64,000 bases of DNA from Vicinamibacterales bacterium (lineage in GTDB: Bacteria; Acidobacteriota; Vicinamibacteria; Vicinamibacterales; Fen-181). The stretch lies in the NCBI GenBank assembly GCA_036504215.1, contig DASXVO010000085.1, positions 35,834-99,833 on the forward strand, written 5' to 3'. Under the pieces are notes generated by a model, which saw only the letters and a list, made by a program, of their open reading frames with translations, was not told the DNA's origin and ran no database searches. Every line of letters starts with the position of its first letter. Position 1 is the stretch's first letter. A program made the translations under genes and the position numbers. Of this stretch, positions 7,760 to 17,616 are shown piece by piece.

Positions 7760-10636
7760 CTACGTGTCCAGCACCTCTCGCAGCCTCCGCCTCAGGTCGT
7801 CGGCGGTGAATGGCTTCCCGATGAACGCGATCCCCGGGTCGAGCACACCGTGGTGCACGATCGCGTTTGCCGTGTACCCGGACATGAAGAGCACCTTGAG
7901 TCCAGGAGAGGTCGCGCACAGACGGTCAGCCAGTTGCCTCCCGCTGATCTCCGGCATCACGACATCGGTGAGGAGGGCGTCGATCGGCCCGGGCGCCCGG
8001 CCCACCACGGCAAGTGCTTCGCTCGCGTTCGCAGCCGTGAGCACGGTATACCCGCTGTGCTCGAGAATCCGCTGCACGAGGCCCCGCACCTGCGGCTCGT
8101 CTTCGACGACGAGGATCGTCTCGGTTCCGCCGCTGCTCTGCGTAGGCGTCGATGGCCGCGGGGCGGACGGCGTTCCAGCCGTGCCGGGGAAGTAGACCTT
8201 GAACGTGCTGCCCTTGCCGGGCTCGCTGTAGACCCACACGTGGCCGCCGTTCTGTTTCACGATGCCATAGACGGTGGACAGCCCGAGGCCCGTCCCCTTG
8301 CCCGGGGTCTTCGTCGTGAAGAACGGCTCGAAGATCTGGGCTTGTGTCTCGGCATCCATGCCACACCCGGTGTCAGCCACCGACAGCATCACGTGGCGGC
8401 CCGGCACGACACCGACGTGCTCGCCGGCATAGTGGTCGTCGAGCTCGACATTGGTCGTCTCAATCGTGAGCTTCCCACCGTCCGGCATCGCATCGCGGGC
8501 GTTGACGACGAGGTTGACGAGCACCTGTTCGATCTGGCCGCGATCGATCACGACGGGTTGGACGGCATCCGCACACACGGTCACGAGGTCGATGTCCTCG
8601 CCGATCAGCCGCCGGAGCATCGGATCGATGCGCCGGACGATCTCGTTCACGTCGAGCACTTCCGGTTGGCGCACCTGTCTCCGGCTGAACGCGAGCAGCT
8701 GTGCCGTCAGCCGCGTTGCTCGATCGCCGGCTTCGCGGACGGCCGTCAGGTATCCCCGGGCGGGGTGTGAGTCCGTCAGGTCGTCGGCGGCCAGGTCGGC
8801 GCAGTTGTTGATGATCGTCAGCAGGTTGTTGAAATCGTGCGCGATTCCGCCGGCGAGTTGGCCGATGGCCTCCATCTTCTGCGACTGCTGGAGCTGGTGC
8901 TCGAGACGGCGCCGCTCGGTGACATCGTTGATCACCACCATCCGGGCGTCCCGGTCCCCGAAGCGGACGCGCTGGCCCGTGACCTCCACGTCGATGAGGG
9001 CGCCGCCCTTCGTCTTGTGTCGGACGAGATCGGTGCGGGGCGCCGTGTCCGGCCCGATGACGCTCACGATCTCGTGCAGCCGTTCGACGTCCTCCGGCGG
9101 ACGGATGTCCCGCAGGTCCATGCGCGCGAACTCGTCCCTCGTATAGCCGTACTGCTGGCAGGCGGCCGCGTTGACCGCCAGGAACTCCAGCGTCGCGAGG
9201 TCGAAGACCCACATCGGGAACGGGCTGTTCTCAAACAGTGCGCGGTAGTACGCTTCACTCTCGTTGAGCGCGCGCTGGGCATCGACTCGCTCGCTGATAT
9301 CGCGGGCGAAGATCACGGTGCCGGACTGCCCTTCGTACAGAATCGGCGCGGCCGAGAGTTCCACGGGCACCGGCGTCCCATCCAGCCGAAGACACGTCTC
9401 CTCGACGAGGGGCATCGCCTGCCGATCGTCGCCCGGAGTGAGGATCTGGTCCTGCACGCGAACCCGGTCGAGTGGAGGGATCCGCTCGATCACCGGCTGC
9501 GTCACCAGCTCCGCGGCGGTCGCGGCGCCGAACAGTCGTTGGGCGGCTGGGTTCAGGTACGCGAATCGGCCATTGGTCTGAACGAACACCGCTTCGCCAG
9601 CGTGCTCGATGAGGGTTCGAAAGCGGCTCTCGGAGTCGTACAGCGCGCGGTAGACGTTCCGCTGGCGCCGCCGCGAGAGGTACCCGAGCGCCGTGCCGGC
9701 CAGCAGGACCCCAAGCGTCACGAGTGCCACCGTCACCCGCGTGCTCTGGCGTGATTCGGCGAGCACCTCGTCGAGATCCGCCTTGACGATCATGAACCAC
9801 GGCGATCCCGGGACCGGACGGATGTCGGCGAGCACCGGGATCCCACGGTAGTCCACGCCTTCGAATCGGCCCACGGTTCCGAGCGTGGCTCGAACCGCCG
9901 GTCGTTCACCCGCCTCGACCGGGATTCGGAACCTCAGCGCCGTGTTCCGCCGATGCCGCAGCTCGTTCAGGAAGAGGACCGCGCCATTGTCGCGACGCAC
10001 CAGCGACGACTCGGCCGTTCGACTCACTGTCGGCCAGGTGTTCAGGACGGCATACAGGCTCAGCCGGGGATCCGACCTGGTGACGAGGGCGGCCATCACG
10101 CCGCCTGTGCTGTCGATCAGCGGAGCCACCGCGTCCAGGCGTGGGTCGGCGCACGTCGCGCAACGAAAGAAATCGCTCAACACGGCGCGCCGGGAGGCGA
10201 CGGCCTCCTCGACGACCGCCCGCAGCGGGGCTTCCCCCGGCGTCGGCTCGCCGCGCGCCGACATCAGCACTGCGCCGTCCCTGGAGACGATGAGGACGTC
10301 GGCGTAGCCGAGATCGCGCTGCGTTACCGTGAGGTATCGCTGCACGGCTGCTCGCAGGCTGCTGTCGTCGCGGGCCCGAAGCCACCGATCGACGGTCGAT
10401 GCGAAGAGCGGCCAGTCCGCGAGCACTCGGACGCCAGCCACGCGCTCGGCACGCCACGCCACGATCTGCTCGACCTTCAGGCGTCCGATCGTGGTGAGTT
10501 CGTTGTATCGGGCGGCGAGGACCTCGCGCTCCTGGAATCGGCTGAACTGCCAGCCTCCAACGGCGAGCGCCATCGCAACGACCCCGAACACGAACCAGGG
10601 CCATCGCTCCGACTGGAGCGGGGCGGCCTCGGCCAT
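7760..10636 (-). CDS. Membrane PAS hybrid histidine kinase with receiver
   Basis: 958-aa hybrid sensor kinase. Membrane segments at about 14-32 and 299-320 bracket a ~265-residue periplasmic sensor, probably Cache-like (it contains [12 protein letters not shown]). Two PAS domains follow (about 335-450 and 460-580). The HisKA box [13 protein letters not shown] gives the phospho-acceptor His600. The ATPase domain shows the N-box [11 protein letters not shown] (~708-718), DTGCGMD (755-761) and [11 protein letters not shown] (781-791). A C-terminal receiver (about 840-955) has the acidic pair ED, phospho-acceptor Asp891 in LLTDVVMP and Lys941 in GKPF. No separate output domain or partner regulator is adjacent, so the final target is unknown. 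A second hybrid kinase with the same core lies at 14292-16118. Function as a phosphorelay sensor is secure; the signal is not. Confidence 0.93.
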   Translation of the reverse strand: MAEAAPLQSERWPWFVFGVVAMALAVGGWQFSRFQEREVLAARYNELTTIGRLKVEQIVAWRAERVAGVRVLADWPLFASTVDRWLRARDDSSLRAAVQRYLTVTQRDLGYADVLIVSRDGAVLMSARGEPTPGEAPLRAVVEEAVASRRAVLSDFFRCATCADPRLDAVAPLIDSTGGVMAALVTRSDPRLSLYAVLNTWPTVSRTAESSLVRRDNGAVLFLNELRHRRNTALRFRIPVEAGERPAVRATLGTVGRFEGVDYRGIPVLADIRPVPGSPWFMIVKADLDEVLAESRQSTRVTVALVTLGVLLAGTALGYLSRRRQRNVYRALYDSESRFRTLIEHAGEAVFVQTNGRFAYLNPAAQRLFGAATAAELVTQPVIERIPPLDRVRVQDQILTPGDDRQAMPLVEETCLRLDGTPVPVELSAAPILYEGQSGTVIFARDISERVDAQRALNESEAYYRALFENSPFPMWVFDLATLEFLAVNAAACQQYGYTRDEFARMDLRDIRPPEDVERLHEIVSVIGPDTAPRTDLVRHKTKGGALIDVEVTGQRVRFGDRDARMVVINDVTERRRLEHQLQQSQKMEAIGQLAGGIAHDFNNLLTIINNCADLAADDLTDSHPARGYLTAVREAGDRATRLTAQLLAFSRRQVRQPEVLDVNEIVRRIDPMLRRLIGEDIDLVTVCADAVQPVVIDRGQIEQVLVNLVVNARDAMPDGGKLTIETTNVELDDHYAGEHVGVVPGRHVMLSVADTGCGMDAETQAQIFEPFFTTKTPGKGTGLGLSTVYGIVKQNGGHVWVYSEPGKGSTFKVYFPGTAGTPSAPRPSTPTQSSGGTETILVVEDEPQVRGLVQRILEHSGYTVLTAANASEALAVVGRAPGPIDALLTDVVMPEISGRQLADRLCATSPGLKVLFMSGYTANAIVHHGVLDPGIAFIGKPFTADDLRRRLREVLDT

Positions 10637-10727
10637 ATCGCACGCTCCAGGGGCAGCATGGTTGGACCGGCGGCGAATCGAAAGGCCTGCGCTCCTCGCA
10701 CGGGACGAAGAACGCAGGGTTGACGCA

Positions 10728-10756
10728 ATCGTAGCCGAGCAATGCTACGTTGACAA
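10728..10756 (-). promoter_or_regulatory. Sigma70-type promoter for the 958-aa kinase
   Basis: On the minus strand TTGTCA (10756-10751) is followed after exactly 17 nt by TACGAT (10733-10728), 5/6 and 4/6 matches to the housekeeping boxes. The predicted start leaves a leader of about 85 nt before the kinase ATG at 10636. Confidence 0.5.
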
Positions 10757-10900
10757 GCCACATGGGGACCGAGTCGGTGACGGTCCCGAACCCGGCCTGC
10801 CGGGCTTCCGGCTGCCCGGCAACCTCATCGAGGCTCAGCACGAATCGCGCCGTCTCACCCTTGCACTTCGCGTCGACGTCACCACACAATCGAGTACTGT

Positions 10901-10912
10901 GGTCTCGAGACC
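10901..10912. promoter_or_regulatory. Perfect 12-bp palindrome beside the VOC ribosome-binding site
   Basis: GGTCTCGAGACC is a perfect inverted repeat directly upstream of the AAGGAGGT ribosome-binding site of the VOC gene. It could be a short operator or a small hairpin affecting translation; no function can be read from sequence alone. Confidence 0.35.
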
Positions 10913-10924
10913 AAGGAGGTCGAG

Positions 10925-11419
10925 ATGGCGAAAGCGAAGAGTGCAGTTCCCGAAGGGTACCACACGGTCACGCCGCAGCTGACGCTCGACAACGCCGTGC
11001 AGGCCCTCGATTGGTACAAGAAGGCCCTGGGCGCGGAGGAAGTGGCGCGTGCCGTCGGCCCCGATGGGAAGATCATGCACGCGGAGGTGCGCATCGGCGA
11101 TTCGCGCATCATGGTGAACGACGCGATGATGGGTGGAAAGGGACCCAAGGCGATGGGCGGGTCGCCGGCCTCGCTCTGGATCTACGTGGAGGACTGCGAC
11201 TCGCTGTTCAACCGCGCCGTCGCAGCCGGCGCGCAGGTTGTTGGCGGGCCCATGGGGGCCGTGGGCGATCAGTTCTGGGGCGATCGCTGCGGGACGTTCA
11301 CCGACCCGCACGGATACCGCTGGACGATCGCGACGCACAAGGAAGACCTCTCGCCCCAGGAGATGGAGCAGCGGCAGGCGGAGTGGATGAAACAGTTTGC
11401 GCGGCAGACCCAAGGCTAG
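10925..11419 (+). CDS. VOC (glyoxalase/PhnB-like) family protein
   Basis: 164-aa cytoplasmic protein of the vicinal oxygen chelate superfamily, PhnB-like subgroup. The opening VTPQLTLDNAVQALDWYKKALGA is the typical first beta-alpha unit; GKIMHAEVRIGDSRIMVND follows, with His56 at the usual first metal-ligand site. The second half contains LWIYVEDCDSLFNRAVAAGA and ends in FTDPHGYRWTIATH, the standard PhnB-like end. These proteins bind small ligands or metals, and the reaction cannot be assigned. A strong AAGGAGG lies just upstream of the ATG, so the start is secure. It is a single plus-strand gene, divergent from the kinase. Confidence 0.9.
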   Translation: MAKAKSAVPEGYHTVTPQLTLDNAVQALDWYKKALGAEEVARAVGPDGKIMHAEVRIGDSRIMVNDAMMGGKGPKAMGGSPASLWIYVEDCDSLFNRAVAAGAQVVGGPMGAVGDQFWGDRCGTFTDPHGYRWTIATHKEDLSPQEMEQRQAEWMKQFARQTQG

Positions 11420-11581
11420 ATATCTTCCAGGCGCCAGAGCGTGACGAATGAAGCGAGTTCGGCGGATTGAGGCGAAGCTTCACTGGTCGCCGGCCGCAGG
11501 TCTCGTGGACCGTCGTGCGGGATCTCGCCAGCCGGGGATCCCGCGCGAAGTCAACCGGCATTCCCGAGTGATTCGGCTCTC

Positions 11582-11594
11582 CCCTTCGACTCAG
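11582..11594 (+). repeat. Short dispersed repeat CCCTTCGACTCAG, copy 1
   Basis: 13-bp motif between the VOC and DUF5916 genes. The same motif occurs inverted in three other non-coding stretches of this window (42755, 46039, 50481). Confidence 0.5.
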
Positions 11595-11682
11595 TGGTGT
11601 TGACCGACGTCTCGCGCAGGGGACGCCCGTTTCAGAGAGTGCGCAGGGCGCGAAGCATCGTCAGTACAAGCGAGCTCAGGGT

Positions 11683-14034
11683 CTATCGACGGAACTGGTA
11701 CGCGATCTTCAGGAAGAACCCGTCGCTCATCCGCTCGAGGTGGTTCGCGAGCGGGTTCAGGCGATCGGCCGCCAGCGAACTGCCGTAGCCGAAGAAGGCG
11801 ACCGTGCCGGGCGTCGGTTTGTACGACGCGAGCCAGTCGAGGCGCAGGCCTGTCCTCGATTGCGCGGCCGGGGACGCACCGTCGACGACGAGCGGCACGC
11901 CGTCAGCGGCGTCGATCAGGATCGCCTGCCGCTGCGACTGGTACTCGGCGACCATGCGGAAGAATACCGACCGCAGCACCTGGTATTCGACCTTGAACCG
12001 CGGAATCACCGTTCGCGCGAACTCGCTGCCGTCCCGCTCCCGCGCGATTCTCGAATACGTCGCCGTCGCCTCCATCCGAAGCGCCCCGGTGGGGCGCGCG
12101 CTCACTGTGGCGCTCAGGCGCGTTTCACGTCCGCCGGCGCCTTCCTTGAAAACAGCGACCGGCCCACGCTGCGCGTCGAGCTGAGCGTTGAAGGTCCGGA
12201 AGATTGGTGTCTTGAACGTGATGCTCGGCGTCACGCCGGACACACGGTCGTTCGGGCGGTAAGCGATCGCCTGATCGTCGCCGGCCACGCGGTACGCGGC
12301 AAACGCCTCGGGCTCGAATCGCCAGGACACCCGCTTCACCGTCGCGTTTGCGTTCCAGCCGCCGCGCCACTGCGATTGCACGGTGAACTGGTCGGTGCCC
12401 TCGAGCGGTCCCCGGTCGAACGAGTCGTATCGCCAGATCCGCGTGACGTTGACGCGGGGCGAAACGGTCTCCAGCCGCGAGCCGCGTGCGCCGTACCATG
12501 AGTACCGGTTGGAGACACGCGCCTCGACGACGTTGTTCCTCGGCACGTACCCGGCGGCGGCCTCGAATCCCGGCCCCGTGCCGGTCACCTTGTAGTTGAA
12601 ACCGAAGGCGCGCCCGGTGCGATCCCATTCGAGCATCCACAGCGGCGCCCCGTGAGTCCCGGTCGCGTCGGCGGTCCAGGATCTCCCGGCTTGCGCCTGG
12701 ACGTAGTACACACGCTTGAAGATCACGCGGGTGTCGGCGGCAACCACCCGGCTGTAGGCGCCGCCGGCGGTCCGGTCGGTGAAGGTCAGACCGACGGTTG
12801 AGTTCGGTCCGACGTCGTGCCGGAGGCGGGCGACGTTGAACAGGGCGCCGCCGCTGTCCTCCTTTTCCTTCACGGCGAGGTACGCGATGTTCAGCCCTCC
12901 GAGCTTGCCGGTCACCTTGCCCCCGGCAATCGGGTTGACAATCTTTCGGCTGTACACCAACTGGTTCGGCGCGGCGAACAGTTCAATGCCTTCGAGGAAG
13001 AAGGGACGCTTTTCCGCGAAGAACAGCGCAAACCGCTCGTTCACGGTCACCTGGCTCGCGTCCGATTCGACCTGGCTGAAGTCCGGGTTCACGGTCGCAT
13101 CGAGCGTCACGTTGGTTGTGGAGAACCGTAGATTGACCCCGGGATTGATGTCCGCGTTGCCCCGCACGAGCGGTGACGCGACGTCACCGCGGGATCCGTT
13201 CACGGCCGTCGTCAGGACCGGCTGAATCTCGGTCACGACGCCGCGCTGCATGTCGTGCAGGCCGTCGATGCCGCCTGCCTGCGCCAGGAAACTCTCGCCA
13301 GCCCGGCGGGCATCGGTCCACGTGTCGAGATAGCCGGTCCGCTGCACGGTCCGCAGGACGTTGAGACCCCATCGCTGTGGCCCGTTGCCGGAATAGCGCA
13401 GGCTCTTGAACGGGATGCGCAGCTCAACCACGTACCCGTCCTCGGTGATACGGCCCTTCGAATCGAACTGGTAGTCCGGGTTCTTGTCGGTCGCCCCACC
13501 GGCCTGGCGGAGCGCTCCGCCGTCCTGTTTCAAGTTGCCCGCGTTGAAGCCGGCCTCGCTCAGCACGCCGTCCTGCTGAATGCCGTACGGGTTCACGGTG
13601 AAGAAGAATGCGCGACGGTGGTCGTTGAACGTATCGAGGTAGACCGTGACGGTGTCCTCGGAGTCGAGGTTGTCGCGGTCGGCCACCGTCGCCCGGATGG
13701 ACGACGGGTCCCGGTCATGCGCGACGATCCCGACGTGCAGCGCCGTCGGCGAGTACCAGACGAGGACCTCGGTCTGTTCCTCGGCCGGACGCCCGTCAAC
13801 GGGCTGATACTGCGAGAAGCCGCCCAGCCTTGCGGCCCGCGACCAGACGGCCTCGTCCAGCCGACCGTCCACCTGCACCGCAGCTTCGATGCGGGGAATG
13901 GTTACCGTGGGCGCGCCGCGTCCGTCGATGACTGCTGGCGCGCGCGGGCCGGCGTTCGCCTGCGAGTCGGCGGTCGGCGGGAGTGAGGGCGCGGATTGGG
14001 TCAACTGCAGCAGGAATAGAAGCGATATGAACAC
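11683..14034 (-). CDS. DUF5916 outer-membrane protein with CBM9-like N-terminal domain
   Basis: 783-aa exported protein. A short signal peptide (about 1-15) and a low-complexity linker lead into a CBM9-like domain (about 45-220): RLDEAVWSRAARL, then FVWYSPTALHVGI-like strands, DSEDTVTVYLDTFNDHRRA and FTVNPYGIQQDG. The rest is the DUF5916 beta-barrel region, with ATVNPDFSQVESD, NERFALFFAEKRPFFLEG and many alternating aromatic strands ending in FLKIAYQFRR, a typical barrel C-terminus. Such proteins are common in Acidobacteriota and Bacteroidota and are thought to sit in the outer membrane, possibly binding glycans; no activity is established that I can name. The start is a GTG at 14034. It is followed 263 bp later by the end of the convergent VOC gene. 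Confidence 0.9.
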   Translation of the reverse strand: MFISLLFLLQLTQSAPSLPPTADSQANAGPRAPAVIDGRGAPTVTIPRIEAAVQVDGRLDEAVWSRAARLGGFSQYQPVDGRPAEEQTEVLVWYSPTALHVGIVAHDRDPSSIRATVADRDNLDSEDTVTVYLDTFNDHRRAFFFTVNPYGIQQDGVLSEAGFNAGNLKQDGGALRQAGGATDKNPDYQFDSKGRITEDGYVVELRIPFKSLRYSGNGPQRWGLNVLRTVQRTGYLDTWTDARRAGESFLAQAGGIDGLHDMQRGVVTEIQPVLTTAVNGSRGDVASPLVRGNADINPGVNLRFSTTNVTLDATVNPDFSQVESDASQVTVNERFALFFAEKRPFFLEGIELFAAPNQLVYSRKIVNPIAGGKVTGKLGGLNIAYLAVKEKEDSGGALFNVARLRHDVGPNSTVGLTFTDRTAGGAYSRVVAADTRVIFKRVYYVQAQAGRSWTADATGTHGAPLWMLEWDRTGRAFGFNYKVTGTGPGFEAAAGYVPRNNVVEARVSNRYSWYGARGSRLETVSPRVNVTRIWRYDSFDRGPLEGTDQFTVQSQWRGGWNANATVKRVSWRFEPEAFAAYRVAGDDQAIAYRPNDRVSGVTPSITFKTPIFRTFNAQLDAQRGPVAVFKEGAGGRETRLSATVSARPTGALRMEATATYSRIARERDGSEFARTVIPRFKVEYQVLRSVFFRMVAEYQSQRQAILIDAADGVPLVVDGASPAAQSRTGLRLDWLASYKPTPGTVAFFGYGSSLAADRLNPLANHLERMSDGFFLKIAYQFRR

Positions 14035-14291
14035 GTGATGGTCCCCGGATCTGCCGGCACGACGTCAACGAGCGATTGTTCACCAGATCGAGGGCTGCAA
14101 AACTGCGAAGCGGAGTATAGCCGACTCCGGCCCGGGCCAGGCGGTCGCCGAGGGCGGCGCACACACCGGTCTGGCGCGGCCGCGTGTACTCCACTCAGGG
14201 TGATGTGACGATCCGGGCGGCTCCCTCGTGCTTCGCCAGGACGGCCGAAGGCCGCCAGCCGCATGGCGCAAGCCGGACTGCCGCAAGGTGG

Positions 14292-16118
14292 TTAGTTCGC
14301 ACCGTCGAGGACGGTGCGGAGCGCGCGAGCCAGGCTGTGAGGCGTAAACGGCTTCCAAAGAAATGGCGCGCTCACCGAGGGCGGCAGGGCGTGACCTGAC
14401 ATGAACAGCACCTTGATGGCGGGACGCAACTGCCTGATCCGATCGACCAGGTCCAGCCCCGACAGCGCAGGCATCGCAACGTCGGCTAGTACGAGGTCAA
14501 TACTCTGAAGGTGCTCGTGCGCCAGCGCCAGCGCTTGAGCGCCATCGGCCGCGCCCAGCACACGATAGCCCTGTGCCAGCAGGCCTTCGACGGCCAGTTG
14601 AAGGACGAACGGGTCGTCTTCGGCGACCAACACCGTTTCCGACCCTCTGATCGTCGCCGTCTCGGCGTGTTCCGCCGACTGCTCGCCGGCGTCGCTCGTG
14701 CATGGGAAGTAGAGTTCGAACTGCGTCCCCCGGCCGGGCTCGCTGTCAACCCAGATGTAGCCCCCGCTCTGCTTGACGATGCCGTAGACGGTGGCAAGCC
14801 CGAGGCCGGTACCTTCACCCTCTGGCTTGGTTGTGAAGAAGGGCTCGAAGATGCGTGCCTGCGTCCCCTGATCCATGCCGCAACCGGTGTCGGCCACAGC
14901 GACGACGACATACGATCCGGCGGCGACTCGTGCGCCTCCGCGGACGATGGGGTCTGGCACGGTGACCTGGCGAGTGGTCATCGTCAGGCGCCCGCCCTCC
15001 GGCATCGCATCGCGGGCGTTCACCGCCAGGTTCATCAGCACCTGCGTCAGCTGACTCGGGTCCGCCGTGATCCGGCCGACGCGCGGATCCAGGACCACGT
15101 CAAGCGCGATACCGGAGCCGATGAGGCGCTGCAACAGCGACCCGAGTTTGGCCACGGCCTCGTTCGGATCCAACACCACCGGCTGGAGAACCTGGCGTCG
15201 GCTGAACGCGAGCAACTGGCGCACGAGCTGGCTGGCCTGATCCGTTGCCTCCATGATGTGCCGAACGTTCTGGGCCTGCGGGTGATTGGCGCCGAGGCCG
15301 TCGAGCGCGATGTCGGAGAATCCCACGATGGCAGTCAGCAGATTGTTGAAATCGTGTGCCACGCCTCCGGCCAGGCGCCCGATGGCCTCCATCTTCTGAC
15401 CCTGACGAAGCTGTTCTTCCAGCCGGCGGCGATCGGTAATGTCGCGCACGACCGTGTGGAACCCGGTCACGCGACCGTCCGAGACCGCGAGGCCGGTTCG
15501 CACATCCGCCACGATTGTCGAGCCGTCTGCACCACGGAGATTGACTTCGAGCGCGACCGCTCCTCCGGGACCGGTCGCAAGCAGCTTTCTCCTGGCTTCG
15601 ATAACCTGCTGGTGGCTTTCTGGGAGGACGAATTCGACACTGCGCCGGCCGATCATCGACTCCGCGACGTAGCCACCGAGACGCGGCCCGGCACCATTGA
15701 TAGAGACAATGCGGCCCTCGAGGTCGTCGTTCAGGATGACGTCGCTCGACAACTCGCACAGGTGCTGATACCGGCGCTCACTCTCGTGCAGGGCGCGCAC
15801 GGCCCGTCGGTGCCCATCGATGAACCAGATGGTCGGCAGCGAGATGAGAGCGGCGCCGACAGACTCGATCGGTCTGACCGGCGGGTCGAGCATCCACGTC
15901 GTGGCGATCAGGCCCAAGAGGGCCATGAGCAGTCCCGGCTCCCGGCCGCCATAGAGCGTGAGCAGCCCGCCCACGATCATGAACGGCGCGAACGGAAGTC
16001 GGCCGACGAGCAGCGGAAACGCGTGAGAAGCCCCCCATGCAACCAGCGCCCCTGCCACCGCCAGCGAGAGGCTCAGCCATCGCCGACGATGCCATTCACG
16101 CACAGCGCCGTTGTACAT
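14292..16118 (-). CDS. PAS hybrid histidine kinase with receiver
   Basis: 608-aa hybrid kinase. The N-terminus has three or four close membrane segments (about 14-35, 40-57, 62-77 and 86-100) with no sizeable periplasmic loop, so it probably senses within or near the membrane. One PAS domain spans about 112-230. HisKA has [13 protein letters not shown] with His255. The ATPase domain shows [11 protein letters not shown] (363-373), DTGCGMD (410-416) and GTGLGLATVYG. The receiver (about 494-605) has AEDD, Asp546 in LADVAMP and Lys589 in LWKPF. Architecture and core match the larger kinase at 7760-10636, suggesting paralogues with different input modules. Divergent from the metzincin-like lipoprotein gene. 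No cognate output gene is adjacent. Confidence 0.93.
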   Translation of the reverse strand: MYNGAVREWHRRRWLSLSLAVAGALVAWGASHAFPLLVGRLPFAPFMIVGGLLTLYGGREPGLLMALLGLIATTWMLDPPVRPIESVGAALISLPTIWFIDGHRRAVRALHESERRYQHLCELSSDVILNDDLEGRIVSINGAGPRLGGYVAESMIGRRSVEFVLPESHQQVIEARRKLLATGPGGAVALEVNLRGADGSTIVADVRTGLAVSDGRVTGFHTVVRDITDRRRLEEQLRQGQKMEAIGRLAGGVAHDFNNLLTAIVGFSDIALDGLGANHPQAQNVRHIMEATDQASQLVRQLLAFSRRQVLQPVVLDPNEAVAKLGSLLQRLIGSGIALDVVLDPRVGRITADPSQLTQVLMNLAVNARDAMPEGGRLTMTTRQVTVPDPIVRGGARVAAGSYVVVAVADTGCGMDQGTQARIFEPFFTTKPEGEGTGLGLATVYGIVKQSGGYIWVDSEPGRGTQFELYFPCTSDAGEQSAEHAETATIRGSETVLVAEDDPFVLQLAVEGLLAQGYRVLGAADGAQALALAHEHLQSIDLVLADVAMPALSGLDLVDRIRQLRPAIKVLFMSGHALPPSVSAPFLWKPFTPHSLARALRTVLDGAN

Positions 16119-16562
16119 GTGGTTCCCAGAGCCAGTGCCGCCGATCGGAACAATCGCAGATAACTTCTGACCGTGGGACGATACGGCGAGAATGGGCAGC
16201 AGATCAAGCCCGGCCGGAATTCACCGTGCAAACCTCGGGGGCGTGCCCGCGTTCGGGCGACCAACAACGACCGAAGAGTTTTCACACGTGGAACCGCAGC
16301 CGCAGTGGTCGAGGCGGCCTGGCTGAGGTTGACGCAATCGCGGCGGGCCGCGTAGCCTGTGAGTGATGGTCGCCCCTCGGCCCCCCGAGGCGACCGCGAA
16401 CGGCCCCCCACGAAAACGCATCACGGCCACCAACAGGCAGCGGGCGTGTCGAGCGCTCGTCCGCTGGTGTTGCACCTCGCCCCACGCGCGAGTCCTGCCC
16501 ATGGTGTTGGTGCGCTGACGTGCTCCCCCTCGAATCCAGCCGCGTAGATCGCGGGAGGACCG
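16119..16562. other. Divergent intergenic region, 444 bp
   Basis: Separates the kinase start (minus) from the metzincin-like lipoprotein start (plus) and must hold both promoters. I see no strong paired boxes and no convincing small gene. The ribosome-binding site GGGAGGA of the lipoprotein lies at its right end. Confidence 0.5.
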
Positions 16563-17594
16563 ATGCGTCAGGTCTGTTTGATTCCCGTCGCCACGATCCT
16601 GGTCGCCGCCATCTTCTCTGCGTGCAGTTCGGCGCCGGTCTCGCCCACCCCTGCCGCCTCGACGACGTCCCTCGTCACCACCACGCCGACATCATCGACG
16701 GCGACCGGACGAACCGTGGACGCCCTCACGGGCGCGCCCCTCCCGTCGGTCACCGTGAGCCTGGACGACGGCGTGTCGGCAACGACGGGTGCGGATGGCA
16801 CATTCCATCTCACGGCGTCGGAGGCCGGCCCGTGCAGCGTCACCGTCTCCGGTCAGGGCGTGGTCCAACATGAGACCGAGATCAGGATGCCGGCGGCGAA
16901 CACCTCGCTGTCCCTGATTCCGTCGCACTTCGACATGGCGACGTTCGACCAGATGATGCGGAGCGGCGGCGCGCTCCACCGGTGGACGACGGCGCCCTCG
17001 CTGGTCATCATCGACGCCGTCTTGCGGTTCACGGCGGTCTCGGATTCGACCTTCTCAGCGCTCGACGAACGCCTGACGGCCGGGGAGCGCGCATCGATCG
17101 CCGCGGACCTCGGGTGGGGGCTGTCCCAGGTGACCGGCAACACGTTCGCGACGTTCGCCTCGGTGACGGTCGAATCGCCGTCGCCGGGCGCGACAGTCGA
17201 TCTCTTCTCGCGCGAAGACCGCATTGTCGTCGCCCGGTTCCGTGGGCTGTCCCAAGGGACCGGATACTGGGGGTACGGCAGATACGCGCTCCGCGGCAAC
17301 GACGTGGTGGCCGGGGCCATCATGCTCGACCGCGACTTCGACGCGGCTCACAGCCCGTACATGCGGTCACTGCGCGTTCACGAGATGGGGCACGCCCTGG
17401 GCTACTGCCACGTGACGGGCCGCCAGTCGTTCATGAACGCGACCGCAATCTATGAACCGAACGACTTCGACCGCGATGCCAGCCGCATCGCATTCCAGCG
17501 GCCTCCCGGCAACCAGCCGCCGGACCGCGACCCGGCGGGGTCGCGGCTGGGCATCCGCGCCGGCGCCATAACGTGGGGCACGATCACGCCCTGA
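16563..17594 (+). CDS. Lipoprotein with regulatory-like domain and metzincin motif
   Basis: 343-aa predicted lipoprotein. The signal peptide ends in IFSACSS with lipidation Cys21. After a Thr/Ser/Pro-rich linker comes a carboxypeptidase-regulatory-like beta domain (about 47-110: GRTVDALTGAPLPSVTVSL). The C-terminal half holds HEMGHALGYCH, an exact HExxHxxGxxH zinc signature of metzincin proteases, followed by SFMNATAIYEP, whose Met could be the Met-turn. This suggests a cell-surface metalloprotease of matrixin or related type. The start has GGGAGGA about 6 nt upstream. The end is convergent with the cupredoxin gene, 22 nt away. The zinc motif is clear; proteolytic activity is inferred, and the enzyme is short of known family landmarks outside the motif. 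Confidence 0.8.
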   Translation: MRQVCLIPVATILVAAIFSACSSAPVSPTPAASTTSLVTTTPTSSTATGRTVDALTGAPLPSVTVSLDDGVSATTGADGTFHLTASEAGPCSVTVSGQGVVQHETEIRMPAANTSLSLIPSHFDMATFDQMMRSGGALHRWTTAPSLVIIDAVLRFTAVSDSTFSALDERLTAGERASIAADLGWGLSQVTGNTFATFASVTVESPSPGATVDLFSREDRIVVARFRGLSQGTGYWGYGRYALRGNDVVAGAIMLDRDFDAAHSPYMRSLRVHEMGHALGYCHVTGRQSFMNATAIYEPNDFDRDASRIAFQRPPGNQPPDRDPAGSRLGIRAGAITWGTITP

Positions 17595-17616
17595 TTTGCC
17601 TCGACGCCTCCTGCTC

